DNA of 13,931 bases from Mycobacterium sp. (GCA_018882545.1 VERS01000008.1:1-13931); one strand, 5' to 3'; shown: positions 1-7,209, counted from the first letter of the stretch. A program made the numbers and translations. Notes: a model not told the origin generated them from the sequence alone.

Positions 1-17
1 AGGACAGCCCGCCCCAG

Positions 18-1715
18 ATGGTCCAACCCGCGCCTCGCGGGTCGTTGCCCGGAACCGGTTCGGCGACATCCCTGGCCTCAACGGCCGCCGGAGTCACCCC
101 GTTCGCCCCGCCCCCGGTCATGGTGCCCAGTCCGGTGATCCCGACCATGCCTGCACCCGAACCGATCCCTCCGCAGTTCGCGCCGGTCGCGCCGCGCGCC
201 GAGATGCCCACCGAGGATGAGCTCGCCTCGTTGCTGCAGTCATCCTTCTCGGCATTTCCAGGCGGCCTCATGCCGGCCGACTTCGCCATCCCGAGCGGAA
301 TCTTTCCGTCGGGGGTGCTTGCCGGGAATCACCCGCATCCGGCCGGCCACGATCGCCACCCGGCCGGTGACGAAGCCGCCTTCTACTTCACCGCTTCCAA
401 TTTCATGCTCGGCCAGCCGATCCCGCACGCCGGTGATCATCACGAGATCTTCGACGTCCACACTATTCGCGCTGATTTCCCGATCTTGCGCGAGAGGGTC
501 AACGGCAGACCGCTGATCTGGTTCGACAACGCCGCCACAACCCAGAAGCCGCAGGCGGTGATCGACCGGATCGCTTACTTCTACGCCCACGAGAACTCCA
601 ACATCCACCGGGCCGCTCACGAACTCGCCGCCCGGGCCACCGACGCCTACGAGGACGCCCGCGAGACGGTCCGCCGTTTCATCGGCGCGGCCAGGACCGA
701 GCAGGTGATCTTCGTCCGCGGCACCACCGAGGCGATCAACCTGGTGGCCCAGTCGTGGGGCGGGAAGCATCTGCAGGCCGGCGATGAGGTCGTCATCACC
801 CACCTGGAGCACCACGCGAATATCGTTCCCTGGCAGATGATCTGCCGCAAGACGGGCGCCATTCTCAAAGTCGCCCCGGTCGACGATGCCGGTAATCTGC
901 TGATGGACGGATTCGAGGAACTGCTGGGCCCGCGCACTAGATTCGTCTCCGCCACGCACCTGTCCAACGCTCTGGGTACGGTCAACCCGGTCCACGAGAT
1001 CGTCGCCCTCGGCCATCGTTACGGTGCCCGGGTTCTCATCGACGGGGCGCAGTCGGTGCCGCACGTCCCCATCGACGTCGTCGGCTGCGGAGCGGACTTC
1101 TTCGTCTTCTCCGGTCACAAGATCTTCGGGCCCACCGGAATCGGCGTGCTGTACGGGACCGACGAGGCGCTGGCCGAGACCCCGCCGTGGCAGGGCGGCG
1201 GCAACATGATCGCCGACGTCACGCTCGAGCGGGCGATCATCCAGGGTCCGCCGAACAAGTTCGAGGCGGGCACCGGAAACATCGCCGACGCCGTCGGACT
1301 CGGCGAGGCCCTGCGCTACGTCGAGCGGGTCGGCGTCGAACGGATCGCCTCCTACGAGCACGCCCTGCTGGACTACGCCACTCCCCGACTCGCGGCGATC
1401 TCCGGGGTGCGCATCGTCGGCACCGCCGATCACAAGGCGAGCGTGCTGTCCTTCGTGCTGGACGGCCACGATCCGATCGAAATCGGCAAGGCGCTCAACA
1501 CCGAGGGGATTGCCGTTCGCGCCGGCCACCACTGCGCCCAGCCGATCCTGCGCAGGATGGGGCTGGAGGCGACGGTCCGCCCCTCGTTCGCCTTCTACAA
1601 CACCGTCGAGGAGATCGACGTATTCCTCGCCGCAGTGCAGCGGATCGCGGAGGGAGCGGCGCCGGCGACCCTGCATCCGCCCACGTCCAGAGGACGTATG
1701 GGATGCGCCGGTTGA
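18..1715 (+). CDS. SufS-type cysteine desulfurase with long N-terminal extension, probable family 2A encapsulin cargo (5' end may lie outside window)
   Basis: PLP enzyme that takes sulfur from cysteine as a persulfide, leaving alanine. Numbering from the ATG at 18, the catalytic core spans about 145-545. It has the DNAATTQKP segment (170-178), the PLP lysine in SGHK (K368), the catalytic cysteine in RAGHHCAQP (C506) and the substrate-binding RPSFAFYNT (R521); these are group II (SufS) features. Residues 1-145 are unlike ordinary SufS, which is about 410 aa: a Pro/Ala-rich low-complexity stretch (1-62), then islands [11 protein letters not shown] (63-73), [11 protein letters not shown] (86-96) and FYFTASNFM (122-130). 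Such disordered extensions with short conserved islands are the shell-targeting domain of desulfurases packed in family 2A encapsulins. The reading frame has no stop between base 1 and the ATG, so the real start may be upstream. A 16-nt gap separates it from cysK. Desulfurase assignment is firm; the encapsulin link is inference from the extension and neighbours. Confidence 0.9.
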   Translation: MVQPAPRGSLPGTGSATSLASTAAGVTPFAPPPVMVPSPVIPTMPAPEPIPPQFAPVAPRAEMPTEDELASLLQSSFSAFPGGLMPADFAIPSGIFPSGVLAGNHPHPAGHDRHPAGDEAAFYFTASNFMLGQPIPHAGDHHEIFDVHTIRADFPILRERVNGRPLIWFDNAATTQKPQAVIDRIAYFYAHENSNIHRAAHELAARATDAYEDARETVRRFIGAARTEQVIFVRGTTEAINLVAQSWGGKHLQAGDEVVITHLEHHANIVPWQMICRKTGAILKVAPVDDAGNLLMDGFEELLGPRTRFVSATHLSNALGTVNPVHEIVALGHRYGARVLIDGAQSVPHVPIDVVGCGADFFVFSGHKIFGPTGIGVLYGTDEALAETPPWQGGGNMIADVTLERAIIQGPPNKFEAGTGNIADAVGLGEALRYVERVGVERIASYEHALLDYATPRLAAISGVRIVGTADHKASVLSFVLDGHDPIEIGKALNTEGIAVRAGHHCAQPILRRMGLEATVRPSFAFYNTVEEIDVFLAAVQRIAEGAAPATLHPPTSRGRMGCAG

Positions 1716-1731
1716 ACCAGGGGAGGCCCCG

Positions 1732-2667
1732 ATGACCAGGATCGCCAACGACATCACCGAACTGACCGGCGGAACACCATTGGTCCGGCTACGCCGCGTC
1801 AGCGAGGGTGCCGGCGCCGAGGTGGTCGCCAAACTGGAGTTTTTCAACCCCGGCGCCAGTGTCAAGGACCGCATCGGGGTCGCCATGATCGACGCTGCCG
1901 AACAAGCCGGTTTGATCGGCCCGGACACCATCGTCCTGGAACCCACCAGTGGTAACACCGGTATCGCCCTGGCAATGGTCTGCGCTGCCCGCGGCTACAA
2001 GTGCGTGCTGACGATGCCCGAGACGATGAGCGTCGAACGTCGGATTCTGCTGCGCGCCTACGGTGCCGAACTGATCCTCACCCCCGGGCCCGAGGGGATG
2101 CCCGGTGCGATCGCCAAAGCCGAGGAGCTGGCCAAGACAGACCAGCGCTACTTCATTCCCCAGCAGTTCGAGAACCCGGCCAACCCGGCCGTGCACCGGG
2201 TCACCACCGCCGAGGAGATCTGGGCGGATACCGCCGGGCGGATCGACATCTTCGTCGGCGGCGTGGGCACCGGCGGCACGATCACCGGAGTCGCCGAGGT
2301 GATCAAGGAACGCAAGCCCTCGGTCGAGTTCGTGGCGGTCGAACCGGCGGCCTCGCCGGTGCTCTCCGGCGGGCAGAAGGGCCCCCACCCCATCCAGGGC
2401 ATCGGCGCCGGTTTCGTCCCGCCGGTACTGGCCACCGACCTGGTCGACGAGGTCATCCAAGTTGCCGGCGAGGACGCCTTCGACCTTGCCCGCCGACTGG
2501 CCCGGGAGGAGGGCCTGCTGGTCGGTATCTCCTCCGGAGCGGCCGCCTGGGCTGCCCTGCAACTGGCCCACCGGCCCGAGAACGCCGGCAAACTGATCGT
2601 GGTCGTCTTCCCCAGCTACGGCGAGCGCTATCTGAGCACCGCCCTGTTCGCCGACCTGGCCGACTGA
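1732..2667 (+). CDS. cysK: cysteine synthase (O-acetylserine sulfhydrylase)
   Basis: A 311-aa PLP enzyme that converts O-acetylserine and sulfide to cysteine in the cytoplasm. The full fold-type II signature is present: PLP lysine K45 in NPGASVKDR, the substrate loop PTSGNTG (71-77), the phosphate-binding GTGGT (179-183) and the GISSGA segment (265-270). Length is normal for CysK. The ATG at 1732 is chosen because a near-perfect Shine-Dalgarno GGGGAGG (1720-1726) lies 5 nt upstream and because the protein starts with the usual CysK N-terminus ([11 protein letters not shown]). Longer versions would only read into the preceding desulfurase gene. It follows the desulfurase by 16 nt and precedes cysE by 4 nt, so the three are one operon. 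A CysM-like paralogue using thiosulfate or another sulfur donor is possible, but the motifs favour CysK. Confidence 0.95.
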   Translation: MTRIANDITELTGGTPLVRLRRVSEGAGAEVVAKLEFFNPGASVKDRIGVAMIDAAEQAGLIGPDTIVLEPTSGNTGIALAMVCAARGYKCVLTMPETMSVERRILLRAYGAELILTPGPEGMPGAIAKAEELAKTDQRYFIPQQFENPANPAVHRVTTAEEIWADTAGRIDIFVGGVGTGGTITGVAEVIKERKPSVEFVAVEPAASPVLSGGQKGPHPIQGIGAGFVPPVLATDLVDEVIQVAGEDAFDLARRLAREEGLLVGISSGAAAWAALQLAHRPENAGKLIVVVFPSYGERYLSTALFADLAD

Positions 2668-2671
2668 CACC

Positions 2672-3382
2672 ATGCGGTCCGGGCTGGCCGGCATCCTGCG
2701 CGACGCACAGCAGGTCAAGCGGCGCGATCCCGCCGCCCGGTCTGTCCTGGAGGTGGTGCTGTGCTACCCCGGCCTGCATGCGGTGTGGGCGCATCGGTTC
2801 ACCCACCGGCTGTGGCGCCGCGGGGCAAAGACACCGGCCCGATTCCTGGCCGAGTTGGTGCGCAAACTGACCGGAGTGGAGATCCATCCCGGCGCGCAGC
2901 TGGGCAGCGGGCTGTTCATCGACCACGCCACCGGAGTGGTCATCGGCGAGACCGCCGTGATCGGCGATAACGTCACCATCTACCACGGGGTCACCCTGGG
3001 CGGCACCAGCCTGGAACCCGGCAAGCGCCACCCCACCATCGGCGACAACGTCACCATCGGCGCCGGGGCAAAAGTACTGGGCAACATCACCGTTGGCGAT
3101 GACGCCCAGATCGGGGCGAACTCCGTGGTCATCAAGCCGGTACCGAGTGGTGCGGTCGTGGTGGGCGTTCCGGGACAGATCGTCGGCCGAACCGAGACCG
3201 TCCCGGCCACTGCGCGGAACACAAACGGCTCCAACGCATTACCCGACCCGCTGGGTGTCGGCCTGCAGTCACTGCTCACCCGCGTCGCCGACCTGGAGGC
3301 CCGGGTGGACGGCGCACCGCTCGGACCGGTGATCCGACTGCCCGAAGCTGGTGTTTGGTACGGCGAGGACTTCTCGATATAG
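2672..3382 (+). CDS. cysE: serine O-acetyltransferase (short EpsC/CysE type)
   Basis: A 236-aa left-handed beta-helix (hexapeptide-repeat) acyltransferase that makes O-acetylserine from serine and acetyl-CoA, the substrate of the adjacent cysteine synthase. Visible features are a short alpha-helical N-terminus (1-65), the catalytic DHATG at 84-88 with H85, [10 protein letters not shown] at 104-113, repeated I/V-G-D/A hexads up to about 170, and a GVPG loop at 165-168. The protein ends in GEDFSI. A C-terminal isoleucine is the residue by which CysE inserts into the CysK active site to form the cysteine synthase complex, so pairing with the CysK encoded 4 nt upstream is expected. Residues 175-230 form a tail beyond the helix with a possible short coiled stretch ([15 protein letters not shown]). 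ATG start immediately after the cysK stop. Confidence 0.95.
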   Translation: MRSGLAGILRDAQQVKRRDPAARSVLEVVLCYPGLHAVWAHRFTHRLWRRGAKTPARFLAELVRKLTGVEIHPGAQLGSGLFIDHATGVVIGETAVIGDNVTIYHGVTLGGTSLEPGKRHPTIGDNVTIGAGAKVLGNITVGDDAQIGANSVVIKPVPSGAVVVGVPGQIVGRTETVPATARNTNGSNALPDPLGVGLQSLLTRVADLEARVDGAPLGPVIRLPEAGVWYGEDFSI

Positions 3383-3554
3383 CCCACAGGCGAGGGTGGC
3401 GAAGATGACTTCCGTTGTCGATCAACGAGACTGAGTTTTCATCCATGGGATTGAATCCCTTTGCGCTGCTCAGTGGGCCGGCCCGGACTAAGGGCGGGTG
3501 CCGCCGGTCGCCGCACTGCCTACCATTGGCATCCCCGAGACCACGGAGCAGCAC
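3383..3554. other. intergenic stretch with a short hairpin, possible terminator of the sulfur operon
   Basis: 172 bp without a convincing gene between cysE and the DUF4395 gene. It holds a perfect 6-1-6 inverted repeat GGGATT-G-AATCCC at 3447-3459 followed by TTT, and a GGGCCGGCCC palindrome at 3475-3484. The first could be a weak terminator or an operator. No promoter with both boxes is obvious. Confidence 0.35.
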
Positions 3555-4019
3555 ATGACAACCACCGCATCAGCTTCGGCTCAAGTCGACGTCCGCGGGC
3601 CCCGCTTCGCGGCCTGGGTCACAACGGTTGTGTTGGCCGCGGTGATCGCCCTGTCAGCAGTCAGTGTGCCCGCCGCGACGGTCCTGCTGGCCGCCCAGGC
3701 TCTCGTCTTCGCGATCGGCGCTGCCTTCGGGCCGCGGAAGCATCCGTACGGCTGGCTCTACGCGCGGTTGGTTGCTCCCCGGATCGGCCCTGCCGGAGAC
3801 CGTGAGCCGGTTGCGCCGCTGCGATTCGCCCAACTGGTGGGGTTCATCTTCACCATCGCCGGCCTCGTCGGTTTCACCGCCGGCGCAACGCTGATCGGTG
3901 TCATCGCCACCGCCTTTGCGCTGTTCGCCGCTTTCCTCAACGCCGCCTTCGGGATTTGTCTTGGCTGCAAGCTCTATCCCCTCGTCGTGCGGTTGCGGCA
4001 CTTCGGTGATCGCAGGTAG
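3555..4019 (+). CDS. DUF4395-type integral membrane protein
   Basis: A 154-aa protein with about four hydrophobic segments, roughly residues 22-37, 39-57, 92-111 and 113-134. The arrangement and the motif FGICLGCKLYPL near residues 131-142 match the DUF4395 family. The C-L-G-C motif lies at the end of the last membrane helix and could be a redox or sulfur-relay site. Such proteins are found near thioredoxin-like or rhodanese genes in actinobacteria, which suits this sulfur context, but no biochemical role is established. I choose the ATG at 3555 because GGAG (3545-3548) lies 6 nt upstream. An upstream ATG at 3498 would add 19 residues with no ribosome site. The gene is 172 nt after cysE and may have its own transcription start. 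Confidence 0.75.
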   Translation: MTTTASASAQVDVRGPRFAAWVTTVVLAAVIALSAVSVPAATVLLAAQALVFAIGAAFGPRKHPYGWLYARLVAPRIGPAGDREPVAPLRFAQLVGFIFTIAGLVGFTAGATLIGVIATAFALFAAFLNAAFGICLGCKLYPLVVRLRHFGDRR

Positions 4020-4165
4020 GACCCGGCCGGCGGGCTTATCGGTCCTGCTGGCCACCCTGGTCCTGGTGACCATCCTGCTCGGCGGACGGGCAGCCCGCGG
4101 CGCAGACCGACCTCGTCGGACCGAACGACCCGAACTGGCAGGACCTGCTCACCCCCGCGGGATAG
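4006..4165 (+). pseudogene. frameshifted or decayed small membrane-anchored ORF after DUF4395
   Basis: A GTG at 4006 overlaps the end of the DUF4395 gene and opens a frame with one clear membrane segment (LSVLLATLVLVTILLGG, about codons 11-27). Near 4085 the coding look moves to the next frame: 26 codons from 4085 to the TAG at 4163-4165, almost all ending in G or C, finishing TDLVGPNDPNWQDLLTPAG. Neither frame alone gives a sensible protein; joined, they would make a membrane anchor plus a short polar tail. The usual partner next to DUF4395 is a membrane-anchored thioredoxin-like protein, so this may be its remnant after loss of the thioredoxin fold. No WCxxC is present. The reading is tentative. 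Confidence 0.3.
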
Positions 4166-4173
4166 TGCGCCGG

Positions 4174-5298
4174 CTAGCTCCTCGCCAGCACCGGTTCGCC
4201 CAGCCGTTCGGCGGCCTCGATCTCCCGCACCAGCGGTAGCACCCGAGCACCGAAGTACTCGATCTCCTCCTGGAAGTGCAGAAAACCGCCCAGGATCAGG
4301 TCGGCGCCGCGCTTGCGGTAGGCCGCGATGCGTTCGGCGATCTGCTCGGGAGTGCCGATCAGCTGGGTGCGGAAGCCGTCGTTGTACTGCACCAGATCCT
4401 CAAAGCTCGAATCGGCCCACATGCCGCGTTTGTCGGCGGTGGAGTTTCCGGCCTGCTGCACCGCGTTGCGGAAGCCCTCGACCGCCGGCCGGTTGGCCTT
4501 CGCCACGATCTCCCGCAGCGTCTCACGGGCCTCCTTCTCGGTGTCGCGGGCGATGATGAAGCCGTTGAGCCCGAATTTGACCTCCCGGCCGGCCGAGCGG
4601 GCGTGCTCGCGGACATCGACGACCTGCTCGGTGAAACCATCGAAGTCCTTGCCGTTGGAGAAGTACCAGTCGGCATACAGCCCGCCGTTGCGGCGTGCGG
4701 CGGTGGAGTTACCGCCCTGGAACAGTTCAGGATTGGGCCGCCCCGAGGTGTTCAGCGGCTTGGGTTTGAGGGTGAAATCGTGGATTCGGTAGAAGTCGCC
4801 GCGGAAATCCACGTCGTCCTCGGTCCAGATTTTGCGGAGCACCTGCAGGAACTCCGCACTGCGCCGGTAGCGTTCGTCATGCTCGAGCCAGGGCTCGCCG
4901 AGGTGAACGAACTCGTCCTTGAACCAGCCCGAGACGACGTTGACCGCGAACCGGCCGCCGGAAAGGTGGTCCGCCGTCGCGCCCAGTTTCGCCAGAACCA
5001 CCGGATGCCACAGACCGGGGTGGACTGCCGCAATCACCTTCAACCGCTGGGTCGCCAGCAGCAGTCCCAGGGAGAAACCAGTCGACTCGTGCTGATACTC
5101 CGCACCGTAACTGGCCTCGTAACGCACCTGGCTCAGGGCGTACTCGAAACCGTTGTTCTCCGCCGTGCGGGCCAGCCTGACGTTGTAGTCGTAGTTCCAA
5201 TCGGTGCGTTGTTCTTTTGTGCTCGTGACGAGTCCTCCGCTTACGTTGGGGACCCAGTAGGCGAACTTCACATGATCGGCGATGCGTTCGGTAGTCAT
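4174..5298 (-). CDS. sfnG: dimethylsulfone monooxygenase, FMNH2-dependent
   Basis: A 374-aa luciferase-like (TIM-barrel) monooxygenase. SfnG oxidises dimethyl sulfone with FMNH2 and O2 to methanesulfinate, allowing growth on organosulfur. Recognised by the N-terminal FAYWVPNVSGGLV (12-24), the AEYQHES segment (66-72), NVVSGWFKDEF (120-130), LEHDERYRRSAEF (138-150), FQGGNS (193-198) and GTPEQIAERI near 315-324. The long VSGWFK...HDERYRR block separates the SsuD/SfnG group from F420-dependent LLM enzymes. Length matches SfnG and SsuD (about 360-380 aa). ATG start at 5298 without a clear Shine-Dalgarno. It is divergent from an FMN reductase that could supply FMNH2. Alternative substrates (alkanesulfonates as in SsuD/MsuD) cannot be excluded, but the N-terminus is SfnG-like. 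Confidence 0.85.
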   Translation of the reverse strand: MTTERIADHVKFAYWVPNVSGGLVTSTKEQRTDWNYDYNVRLARTAENNGFEYALSQVRYEASYGAEYQHESTGFSLGLLLATQRLKVIAAVHPGLWHPVVLAKLGATADHLSGGRFAVNVVSGWFKDEFVHLGEPWLEHDERYRRSAEFLQVLRKIWTEDDVDFRGDFYRIHDFTLKPKPLNTSGRPNPELFQGGNSTAARRNGGLYADWYFSNGKDFDGFTEQVVDVREHARSAGREVKFGLNGFIIARDTEKEARETLREIVAKANRPAVEGFRNAVQQAGNSTADKRGMWADSSFEDLVQYNDGFRTQLIGTPEQIAERIAAYRKRGADLILGGFLHFQEEIEYFGARVLPLVREIEAAERLGEPVLARS

Positions 5299-5323
5299 GA
5301 GAGTATTCGATCAACCCGGTTTT

Positions 5324-5345
5324 TGATGCACACCGGTATGGATCA
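5324..5345. promoter_or_regulatory. 22-bp imperfect dyad, candidate operator between sfnG and FMN reductase
   Basis: The 87-bp gap between the divergent genes contains a dyad with skeleton GATNCANACCGGTNTGNATC plus one more matching base pair outside (9 of 11 pairs complementary), centred on ACCGGT. Its position between two divergent start codons suits one regulator controlling both genes. Which regulator binds is unknown. Confidence 0.45.
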
Positions 5346-5385
5346 CGTTGAATCAAAGCGACTTTCGAGAAAGTACGAGAAGTCC

Positions 5386-5934
5386 ATGTCCGAGCTCACA
5401 ATTCTCACCCTGATCGGCAGCCTGCGCTCCGCGTCGGTGAACCGTCAACTGGCCGAGGCCGCAGCCGAGGTGGCCCCCAGCGGAGTTCAGCTGGAGGTGT
5501 TCGAGGATCTGGGCCAACTGCCCTTCTACAACGAGGATCTCGACACCGCCGATCCGCCCGCCGCGGTGACCGCCCTACGAGCCGCCGCGGCGGCGGCCGA
5601 TGCGGCGCTGGTCGTCACGCCGGAGTACAACGGAAGTATCCCCGGGGTTCTCAAGAACGCCATCGACTGGTTGTCCAGGCCTTTCGGCGCCAGCGCCCTG
5701 AAGGACAAGCCGCTGGCCGTCATCGGGACCGCCGCCGGCCGCTATGGCGGCACCTGGGCGCACGACGAGACGCGCAAGTCTTTCGGCATCGCCGGCCCCC
5801 GGGTCATCGAGTCGATCAAGTTGTCGCTGCCGATCGCCACCCTAGGTGAGCGCCATCCGCGGGAAAACCCCGTCGCCCTCAGCGCCGTCCGGGAGGCCGT
5901 CGAGCAGTTGGCGGCCGAGGTCGAACGCACCTGA
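5386..5934 (+). CDS. NAD(P)H-dependent FMN reductase
   Basis: A 182-aa flavodoxin-like reductase of the NADPH-dependent FMN reductase/azoreductase family (YieF- and SsuE/MsuE-like). Features are the FMN phosphate loop GSLRSASVNR (11-20), LPFYNED (45-51), the core motif TPEYNGSIPGVLKNAIDW (78-95) and TAAGRYGG (115-122). Its probable job here is to supply FMNH2 to the divergently encoded SfnG, which needs a separate reductase. A general quinone or chromate reductase is the alternative, as sequence alone does not separate these. The frame stays open far upstream through the antisense of sfnG, but the family N-terminus (ELTILTLIGSLR) fixes the ATG at 5386; purine-rich GAGAAAG lies 12 nt upstream and GAGAAG 3 nt upstream, so the ribosome site is imperfect. 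Confidence 0.88.
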   Translation: MSELTILTLIGSLRSASVNRQLAEAAAEVAPSGVQLEVFEDLGQLPFYNEDLDTADPPAAVTALRAAAAAADAALVVTPEYNGSIPGVLKNAIDWLSRPFGASALKDKPLAVIGTAAGRYGGTWAHDETRKSFGIAGPRVIESIKLSLPIATLGERHPRENPVALSAVREAVEQLAAEVERT

Positions 5935-5967
5935 CTTATCGGGCATGAGTTCGACTCCACCCCAGCC

Positions 5968-6384
5968 TCATCCGGGACCAGACGCGGTCGCCGGCGCTCT
6001 CAGTCCGGCGAGCACCCCGGTTCGCACCAACTCCTGGTAGCCGCCGACCACATCGGTCGCCCGGCGCAGGCCGAGGTCCTGCAGAGCGGCGGCGGCCAGG
6101 CTGGAGGTGTAGCCCTGCGAACAGACCACCACCCATTCGACGTCGTCACCGACCGCCTGCGGCAACCGCGCCGGGCTGGTGGGATCGCAACGCCACTCCA
6201 GCACATTGCGTTCGACCACCAGTGCGGTGTCGAGTGTCCCCTCGGTGGCGCGCTGGGCCGCGGGCCGGATATCGACCAGGATGGCGCCCCGAGCGACCGC
6301 GCCGGGAATCTCGGCGGCCGACATCCGCCGCAACCTGGCGCGGGCGGCGGCGAGTACAGCGTCGATGCGGCTGGTCACCCTCAA
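5968..6384 (-). CDS. rhodanese-domain sulfurtransferase
   Basis: A 138-aa single-domain rhodanese. It shows MSAAEIPGAVARGAILVDIR (21-40) with the conserved D38, and an active-site loop CSQGYTSS with catalytic C88 that would carry a persulfide. The DVVGGYQELVRTG segment (111-123) is the usual C-terminal part of the domain. It follows the cysteine dioxygenase gene with a 4-nt TTGA overlap (TTG start at 6384, TGA of the partner at 6383-6381), so the two are translationally coupled. GTG at 6378 is an alternative start. It converges with the FMN reductase 33 nt away. Likely role: moving sulfane sulfur to or from thiols in cysteine breakdown. The exact donor and acceptor are unknown. Confidence 0.88.
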   Translation of the reverse strand: MRVTSRIDAVLAAARARLRRMSAAEIPGAVARGAILVDIRPAAQRATEGTLDTALVVERNVLEWRCDPTSPARLPQAVGDDVEWVVVCSQGYTSSLAAAALQDLGLRRATDVVGGYQELVRTGVLAGLRAPATASGPG

Positions 6385-6917
6385 CCCGCCTTCGAGAGAT
6401 CGGTCAGGGCGGTGCGGGTCCGGCGCAGTGTCTGCCGGCCCGTCACCTCGTAGTAGGACATCACCGTGAGCGGCGGAGAGTAGGCATGCACACTGAGCGT
6501 CTGCTGGCCGGTCTGCTCCTTGATTTCGGCCGCCCCCACGTCGTGAACCCAGCCGAGCGGGAAGGCGGCCTGATCGCCGGCCTCAAGTGTCCGGCTGCGG
6601 AGCGCTTTCCCGGTCCAGCGGTACTCGCGCAACGCCCCGGTCAGCACGGTCAGCGCGCCCAGTGAGCCGCCGTGGTCGTGCAACTCGGTGGAGTGGCCGG
6701 CTGCCCAACTGATCAGCCACACGTCCAGATCATCATCGGTATGCAGGCGGGTGTACCACCGCCGGTCCGCTGGCAGACCGTCGACGGGAAGCAGGTGGTC
6801 GAACCCGCCGTCGAGGACCCGCTCCGAATAGCGGTCGGTCGCACACAGCAGATTGGGCAACCGCAGAGAGGCGGGCGGGACACCCGGGACAGGCAGCGGC
6901 GGGACGGGCGACGTCAT
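6381..6917 (-). CDS. cysteine dioxygenase family protein (cupin)
   Basis: A 178-aa mononuclear iron cupin that should oxidise cysteine with O2 to cysteine sulfinate. The iron ligands are visible: H80 and H82 in HDHGGSLG and H125 in WVHDVGA. The second-sphere H144 and Y146 in SVHAYSPPL match the residues that position the substrate in type I cysteine dioxygenases. The position of the mammalian cross-linked cysteine is glycine (G87), as in other bacterial members, so no Cys-Tyr cofactor is expected. ATG at 6917 has GGAG 7 nt upstream. First gene of a coupled pair with the rhodanese. A related thiol dioxygenase (3-mercaptopropionate type) is a less likely alternative. Confidence 0.85.
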   Translation of the reverse strand: MTSPVPPLPVPGVPPASLRLPNLLCATDRYSERVLDGGFDHLLPVDGLPADRRWYTRLHTDDDLDVWLISWAAGHSTELHDHGGSLGALTVLTGALREYRWTGKALRSRTLEAGDQAAFPLGWVHDVGAAEIKEQTGQQTLSVHAYSPPLTVMSYYEVTGRQTLRRTRTALTDLSKAG

Positions 6918-7209
6918 GGAGGCACTCCGGGAAGCTGGGTCGGATTGGGGGGTCGGTCAGCGCCGACAACACCGCCGGTGTCCGTGAAGATCCGTCATCG
7001 GGTCAGTGTCGCAAAGGTTGGCCTACGGCCAATGTCCCGCACTCTCGGCGGCGCAGTCCAAACCGCCTCCGGACGAACACGAATACCGCGCCGCTACCGG
7101 TCTTCGCAGAAGGTCACCGGGGCTCGGACGGGCGCCGACGCCGCCGACCAGGCGCCGGGACACGAGTTCAAATCAGGGGTACCCGAATTGCCGACAGCCA
7201 CCGCACCGA
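6918..7209. other. junction between eccC and the cysteine dioxygenase gene
   Basis: 292 bp between two genes on the minus strand, with no convincing conserved gene. It contains a perfect 6-1-6 palindrome ACACCG-C-CGGTGT (6969-6981) about 52 nt upstream of the dioxygenase start, and a 6-3-6 palindrome TTGGCC-TAC-GGCCAA (7018-7032). Either may be an operator. A 39-codon minus-strand frame (7094-7213) starts with a GTG overlapping the eccC stop (GTGA), but its codon use is poor. I see no PE, PPE or WXG100 (Esx) sequence here, although those genes normally follow eccC. Confidence 0.4.

Noticed and set aside
240..1958. Long open frame on the minus strand opposite the cysteine desulfurase
   Set aside because: Antisense shadow of a high-GC gene: no recognisable motifs, while the plus strand has a complete, motif-rich enzyme.
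1789..2718. Minus-strand open frame of about 300 codons opposite cysK
   Set aside because: Low-complexity Gly/Asp/Val/Arg composition typical of antisense GC-rich DNA; cysK motifs on the plus strand are complete.
3418..5315. Shared 9-mer TCGATCAAC at 3418-3426 and 5307-5315 as a common regulatory site
   Set aside because: Only nine bases with no dyad or shared spacing to a promoter; chance cannot be excluded.
4276..5385. In-frame upstream extension of the FMN reductase through the antisense of sfnG
   Set aside because: The reductase family N-terminus begins at ATG 5386, and the upstream part is only the complement of sfnG.
7160..7190. tRNA-like GAGTTCAAATC sequence that could mark an attachment site at the ESX breakpoint
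   Set aside because: The flanking bases do not form a T-arm stem and no acceptor stem or CCA end is visible, so there is no support for a tRNA or att site.
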